From an uncultured Acidimicrobiaceae bacterium (lineage in GTDB: Bacteria; Actinomycetota; Acidimicrobiia; Acidimicrobiales; MedAcidi-G1), in contig CAJXIS010000074.1 in NCBI GenBank assembly GCA_913054115.1, positions 1 to 8,891 of the forward strand: a DNA stretch of 8,891 bases. The letters run 5' to 3'. Positions within the stretch are counted from its first letter, which is position 1, and every line of letters begins with the position of its first letter. Position numbers and translations under genes: made by a program. Shown here piece after piece: positions 6,523 through 8,891 of the stretch. The notes beneath the pieces were generated by a model, which was given only the letters and a program-made list of their open reading frames with translations, did no database searches and was not told the origin of the DNA.

Positions 6523-8048
6523 TCCCCCGAGTACCTCTCGCGGAGGGTTCGGCGAAGGACCTTGCCCGACGGGAGTCGCGGGATCTCATCCACGAATTCG
6601 AGCCGGCTGACCTGTTTGTATGACGCCAGCCGGTCGATGACCAGTGCTCGAAGGTCTGCCTCCGTCGAGGTGGCGTCCGGGGCGAGCTGCACCGCCGCGA
6701 CGACGATTTCGCCTGCGGCCTCGTCGGGTACTCCGAAGACGGCGCAATCGACGACGTCGTCGTGACCATGGAGCACGGCTTCGACTTCGGCCGGAGCCAC
6801 CTGAAAGCCCTTGACCTTGATCATCTCCTTGACCCGGTCGGTGATCTGGAGCCACCCATCGGCATCGATCCAACCAACGTCGCCCGTGCGGTACCAGCCG
6901 TCGACGAACGCGTCTTCGTCTGCTTCTTCGGGGAGGTACCCGGTCATCGCCGAAGGGCTTTTGACCTGGATCTCACCGACACCCCCGGAGCCGAGCACCT
7001 CGCCGGACTCGAGGTCGGCGATTCGCATCTGGAGATCGTGGATCGGCAGGCCGGCGGAGTCGAGCCGCCAGGTGTCCGGACGGTTGATGGGATTGCTGGT
7101 GATCACCGGGACCTCGCTTGCCCCGTATGCCGGAAGAAAGCGGACTCCGGTCCGTTCGGTGACCCGCTCGGCGACGCTCACGGTGACGGGGGTGGCACCC
7201 CACATGATGTAGCGCAGCGAGGACAGGTCGTAGCGCTCGATGTCCGGGTGGTTGGCCATGGCGAGGGCGATCGGCGCCACGACCATTTCGAGCGTGACCC
7301 GGTCGGCTTCGATGTACCGAAGGACCTCGTCGAGGTCGAAGCGGGCGTGGAGACGGATGGACGAGGCAGCCGACACCGAGGCGAAGAGGTTGAGGAGGCC
7401 CAGAATGTGGAACGGCGGGGTCGTCATCTGAAACCTGTCGTCGGGAGAGAGGCCCAGTGCCGATGCCCAGTGCATCGTCGCCGCCCCGACGGATGCATGG
7501 GTATGGCGTACCGCCTTCGGCAACCCGGTGGTTCCGGAGCTGAACACGAGGACTGCTTCGGTCGCGTCCCAATCGGCGTCGATCTGTGGCCGTCTGCCTG
7601 AGCGGCGCATCAGGTCGTCGAAGACGTTGTCACGATCGAGGTGCAGTACGTTCGAGCTCTCGGGGAGGCGCTCGTCGGTGGTGCCGTCGCAGATCGACAG
7701 GCACGGTTGGGTGAGCCCGGCGGCGTGGTCGATCTCGGCCTCCTTCCATGCCGGACTGATCATCACGACCGACGCGCCCAGGCCGAGGATGCCGTAGACG
7801 GCCAGGGCGAACTCCGGCCGGTTCGACGCCATCATCGCCACCCGGTTGCCGACTCGGACTCCTCGATCGGCCAGGAGGGAGCCGAAGGCATTTGCCAGCC
7901 CGTCGAACTCCCGATAGGTCGTCACCTCGTTGCCGAAGCGCATGGCGATCCGTTGCGGGTGGGCATCGGCTGCGTCGAAGAGCATGTGGTGGATGCCGCG
8001 GTCGGTCGGGTAGTGCAGCGGCGGGAATGCTGGTGGATGTGATGACAC
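6510..8048 (-). CDS. Acyl-CoA synthetase / AMP-dependent ligase (ANL superfamily)
   Basis: A 512-residue adenylate-forming CoA ligase, not a close copy of the one on the plus strand. Motifs: P-loop SSGTTGLPKAV (170-180), PPFHILGLLNLF (211-222), YGASE (308-312), YRTGD (386-390), hinge TDRVKEMIKVKG (403-414) and catalytic K496 in RLPSGK. The substrate region (NLFASVSAASSIRLHARFD) is unlike the FadD3-like neighbour, so a different acid is likely. The broad class resembles 4-coumarate-CoA-ligase-like and medium/long-chain enzymes. I chose the GTG at 8048, with GGAG 5 bases upstream, because the family N-terminus begins just after it. The open frame continues upstream to 8435 but translates into non-family, Pro/Arg-rich sequence and crosses the start of the opposite gene. 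It is divergent from the SnoaL-like gene and convergent with, and overlapping, the plus-strand ligase. Confidence 0.9.
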   Translation of the reverse strand: MSSHPPAFPPLHYPTDRGIHHMLFDAADAHPQRIAMRFGNEVTTYREFDGLANAFGSLLADRGVRVGNRVAMMASNRPEFALAVYGILGLGASVVMISPAWKEAEIDHAAGLTQPCLSICDGTTDERLPESSNVLHLDRDNVFDDLMRRSGRRPQIDADWDATEAVLVFSSGTTGLPKAVRHTHASVGAATMHWASALGLSPDDRFQMTTPPFHILGLLNLFASVSAASSIRLHARFDLDEVLRYIEADRVTLEMVVAPIALAMANHPDIERYDLSSLRYIMWGATPVTVSVAERVTERTGVRFLPAYGASEVPVITSNPINRPDTWRLDSAGLPIHDLQMRIADLESGEVLGSGGVGEIQVKSPSAMTGYLPEEADEDAFVDGWYRTGDVGWIDADGWLQITDRVKEMIKVKGFQVAPAEVEAVLHGHDDVVDCAVFGVPDEAAGEIVVAAVQLAPDATSTEADLRALVIDRLASYKQVSRLEFVDEIPRLPSGKVLRRTLRERYSGDQGE

Positions 8049-8098
8049 GGGCGCTCCGGGTTTCTCGGGGAGAGAGGGTTCCAGGTGTGGTAGGGGAA

Positions 8099-8122
8099 GG
8101 GTCTCCGGGTCTCCGGGCCTCC
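8099..8122. repeat. Three tandem 8-bp units in the leader of the minus-strand ligase
   Basis: On the plus strand the units are GGGTCTCC, GGGTCTCC and GGGCCTCC, the third differing at one base. They lie 51 to 74 bases upstream of the GTG at 8048, probably in its untranslated leader. No function is assigned; they may be simple slippage or a short tract that affects leader structure. Confidence 0.6.
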
Positions 8123-8171
8123 AGGTCTTGGCGGGAAAGAGCCTTCGGGTGTTCTCCGCTCCACAGTACTC

Positions 8172-8196
8172 TCGGCGAGAACGCCGCTCTACCCAA
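8172..8196. promoter_or_regulatory. Degenerate relative of the 1395-1419 palindrome, possible operator
   Basis: The core AGAAC-gcc-GCTCT (8178-8190) has the same half-site and the same 3-base centre as the AGAAC-aac-GTTCT core of the palindrome at 1399-1415. Over 11-base arms only 7 positions pair, so the symmetry is weaker. It lies in the other divergent region, between the minus-strand ligase and the SnoaL-like gene. A separate GTTCTC half-site lies at 8151-8156. A perfect 5-bp stem (CGGCG-AGAA-CGCCG, 8173-8186) overlaps the site and could be an alternative explanation. This is a suggestion from similarity of sequence and placement. Confidence 0.35.
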
Positions 8197-8221
8197 GCGC
8201 GAGTAGTGTTTTTGAATATCG

Positions 8222-8227
8222 AGGAGG
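8222..8227 (+). promoter_or_regulatory. Ribosome binding site that fixes the SnoaL-like GTG start
   Basis: AGGAGG within GAGGAGGAG ends 7 bases before the GTG at 8235. The nearby ATG at 8239 is out of frame, so this site supports GTG as the start. Confidence 0.8.
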
Positions 8228-8234
8228 AGTTCTG

Positions 8235-8669
8235 GTGAATGACGACGACGTCGGTGCGCTCACGGACCGCATGGATATCAACGACCTGTGTGCCCGCTAC
8301 GCGATGTGCCTGAGCCGGCACCTTCTCGACGAGATCGTCTCGTTGTTCACCCCGGACGGCGTGTACCACGCGTTCGGTGAGGAGTATTCGATGGAGGTGC
8401 TGCCCGATCTCATTGCCGCTGCGCCGAGGGGGCAACTGATCGTCAATACCCCGCTGATCGAACTCGACGGGGATCAGGCGTCAGGAAGCCAGAACTACGC
8501 CTTCATCGCTCAGCAGACCCACGAAATGCGCCTTGCCTGGTACGACGACGTGTACGTCCGTACAGAAGAGGGCTGGCGGTTCGCCAGCAGGGCGACGACG
8601 TTCCTCCGGCGCAGTGGAGGATTCGACTCAGGGGACGCGCACGACCCGGTTCGCCCCAGAGTGGAGTGA
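8235..8669 (+). CDS. SnoaL-like / NTF2-fold protein
   Basis: A 144-residue protein with the layout of the SnoaL-like (SnoaL_4, NTF2 fold) family: an N-terminal helix DINDLCARYAMCLSRHLLDEIVSLFTPDGVY (14-44), then VNTPLIELDGDQASG (70-84), and the C-terminal strands WYDDVYVRTEEGWRFASR (102-119) ending TFLRR. These small cone-shaped proteins include hydratases, dehydratases and cyclases, and many have no known reaction. They are common beside SDR and amidohydrolase genes in actinobacteria. The His often found near the VTN-like strand is not present here (QLIVN), so a catalytic role is uncertain. The start is GTG with a strong Shine-Dalgarno. No signal peptide or membrane segment is seen. It is divergent from the ligase at 6510-8048 and convergent with the TetR gene 29 bases downstream. 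Confidence 0.85.
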   Translation: MNDDDVGALTDRMDINDLCARYAMCLSRHLLDEIVSLFTPDGVYHAFGEEYSMEVLPDLIAAAPRGQLIVNTPLIELDGDQASGSQNYAFIAQQTHEMRLAWYDDVYVRTEEGWRFASRATTFLRRSGGFDSGDAHDPVRPRVE

Positions 8670-8698
8670 TCGGACGAACTCCTGACCGGCGCTGGCGA

Positions 8699-8891
8699 TC
8701 AGGAACTCGGTGAAGCAGTCGCCTGACGGCCGGTGAGTCCGCCCAGGCAGAAGTTCCACATCTCCTGAGCACGGTCGTGGTGGGCGGTCGGTGCGCCGGT
8801 CGTCACGGTGCCGAACGCATTGAACATCGTGGTCTGCAGTACCAGAGCGGCAGCGTGACGCGTATTGGCCACGGCGCGCAGTTCTGCGGCG
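8699..8891 (-). CDS. TetR/AcrR-family transcriptional regulator, C-terminal fragment (runs off the right edge)
   Basis: Sixty-three residues plus the stop are inside the window, entering at base 8890 of the minus strand. They read AAELRAVANTRHAAALVLQ, then TTMFNAFGTV, and close with RAQEMWNFCLGGLTG followed by a short tail. This pattern (a helix over RHAAxLVLQT, then an xEMWxFCLxGL helix near the end) is typical of the ligand-binding C-terminal domain of actinobacterial TetR proteins. The DNA-binding helix-turn-helix would lie beyond the edge. The stop is a TGA at 8701-8699, 29 bases from the end of the SnoaL-like gene. It could be the local repressor acting at the palindromes, which is inference. 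The family call rests on a fragment without the diagnostic domain. Confidence 0.6.
   Translation of the reverse strand, partial: AAELRAVANTRHAAALVLQTTMFNAFGTVTTGAPTAHHDRAQEMWNFCLGGLTGRQATASPSS

Noticed and set aside
6762..7601. 279-codon plus-strand frame opposite the second ligase
   Set aside because: It lies entirely within the minus-strand ligase that carries all the ANL motifs; no ribosome site or domain supports it.
8680..8704. Bidirectional terminator between the SnoaL-like and TetR genes
   Set aside because: TCCTGA/TCAGGA can form a 6-bp stem, but the loop is 13 bases, there is no U-tract on either side, and the stem overlaps the TetR stop codon.
8503..8772. 89-codon minus-strand frame at the right end
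   Set aside because: It overlaps the SnoaL-like gene and the TetR fragment in another frame. The TetR-like reading of the same strand is far more protein-like.

Overview
The window is about 8.9 kb of high-GC, gene-dense DNA. It looks like a chromosomal catabolic region of an actinobacterium. An acidimicrobial or mycobacterial-type lineage fits best, because the mix of Amidohydro_2, SDR, family III CoA-transferase, FadD-type ligases, SnoaL-like and TetR proteins is typical there. That assignment is inferred from gene content and GC only. No RNA genes, CRISPR arrays, insertion sequences or phage genes were seen.

Layout, left to right. On the minus strand at the left edge are an amidohydrolase (55-1272) and, overlapping its stop codon, the first 18 codons of an SDR that runs off the window. 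A divergent intergenic region (1273-1431) carries a strong palindrome. A plus-strand block of four tightly spaced genes follows: SDR (1432-2196), aldehyde dehydrogenase (2207-3670), family III CoA-transferase (3719-4933) and FadD3-like acyl-CoA ligase (4930-6522). A second acyl-CoA ligase lies on the minus strand (6510-8048), and its 3' end overlaps the first ligase tail to tail. A second divergent region (8049-8234) separates it from a plus-strand SnoaL-like gene (8235-8669). At the right edge, convergent to that gene, is the C-terminal part of a TetR-type regulator (8699-8891, minus).

How the genes may work together (inference): the plus-strand block reads as an alcohol to aldehyde to acid to acyl-CoA module. 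The SDR would oxidise an alcohol, the ALDH would oxidise the aldehyde, and either the ligase or the CoA-transferase would make the thioester. The first ligase has stretches resembling mycobacterial FadD3, the steroid-ring propanoate CoA ligase, so a polycyclic or terpenoid-like carboxylate is possible. No oxygenase, thiolase or ring-cleaving enzyme is visible to confirm the substrate.

The most notable non-coding signal is a 25-bp inverted repeat in the first divergent region, with a degenerate relative in the second. Together with the TetR fragment they suggest local, possibly shared, repression. I do not see convincing evidence of a wholly new class of system.
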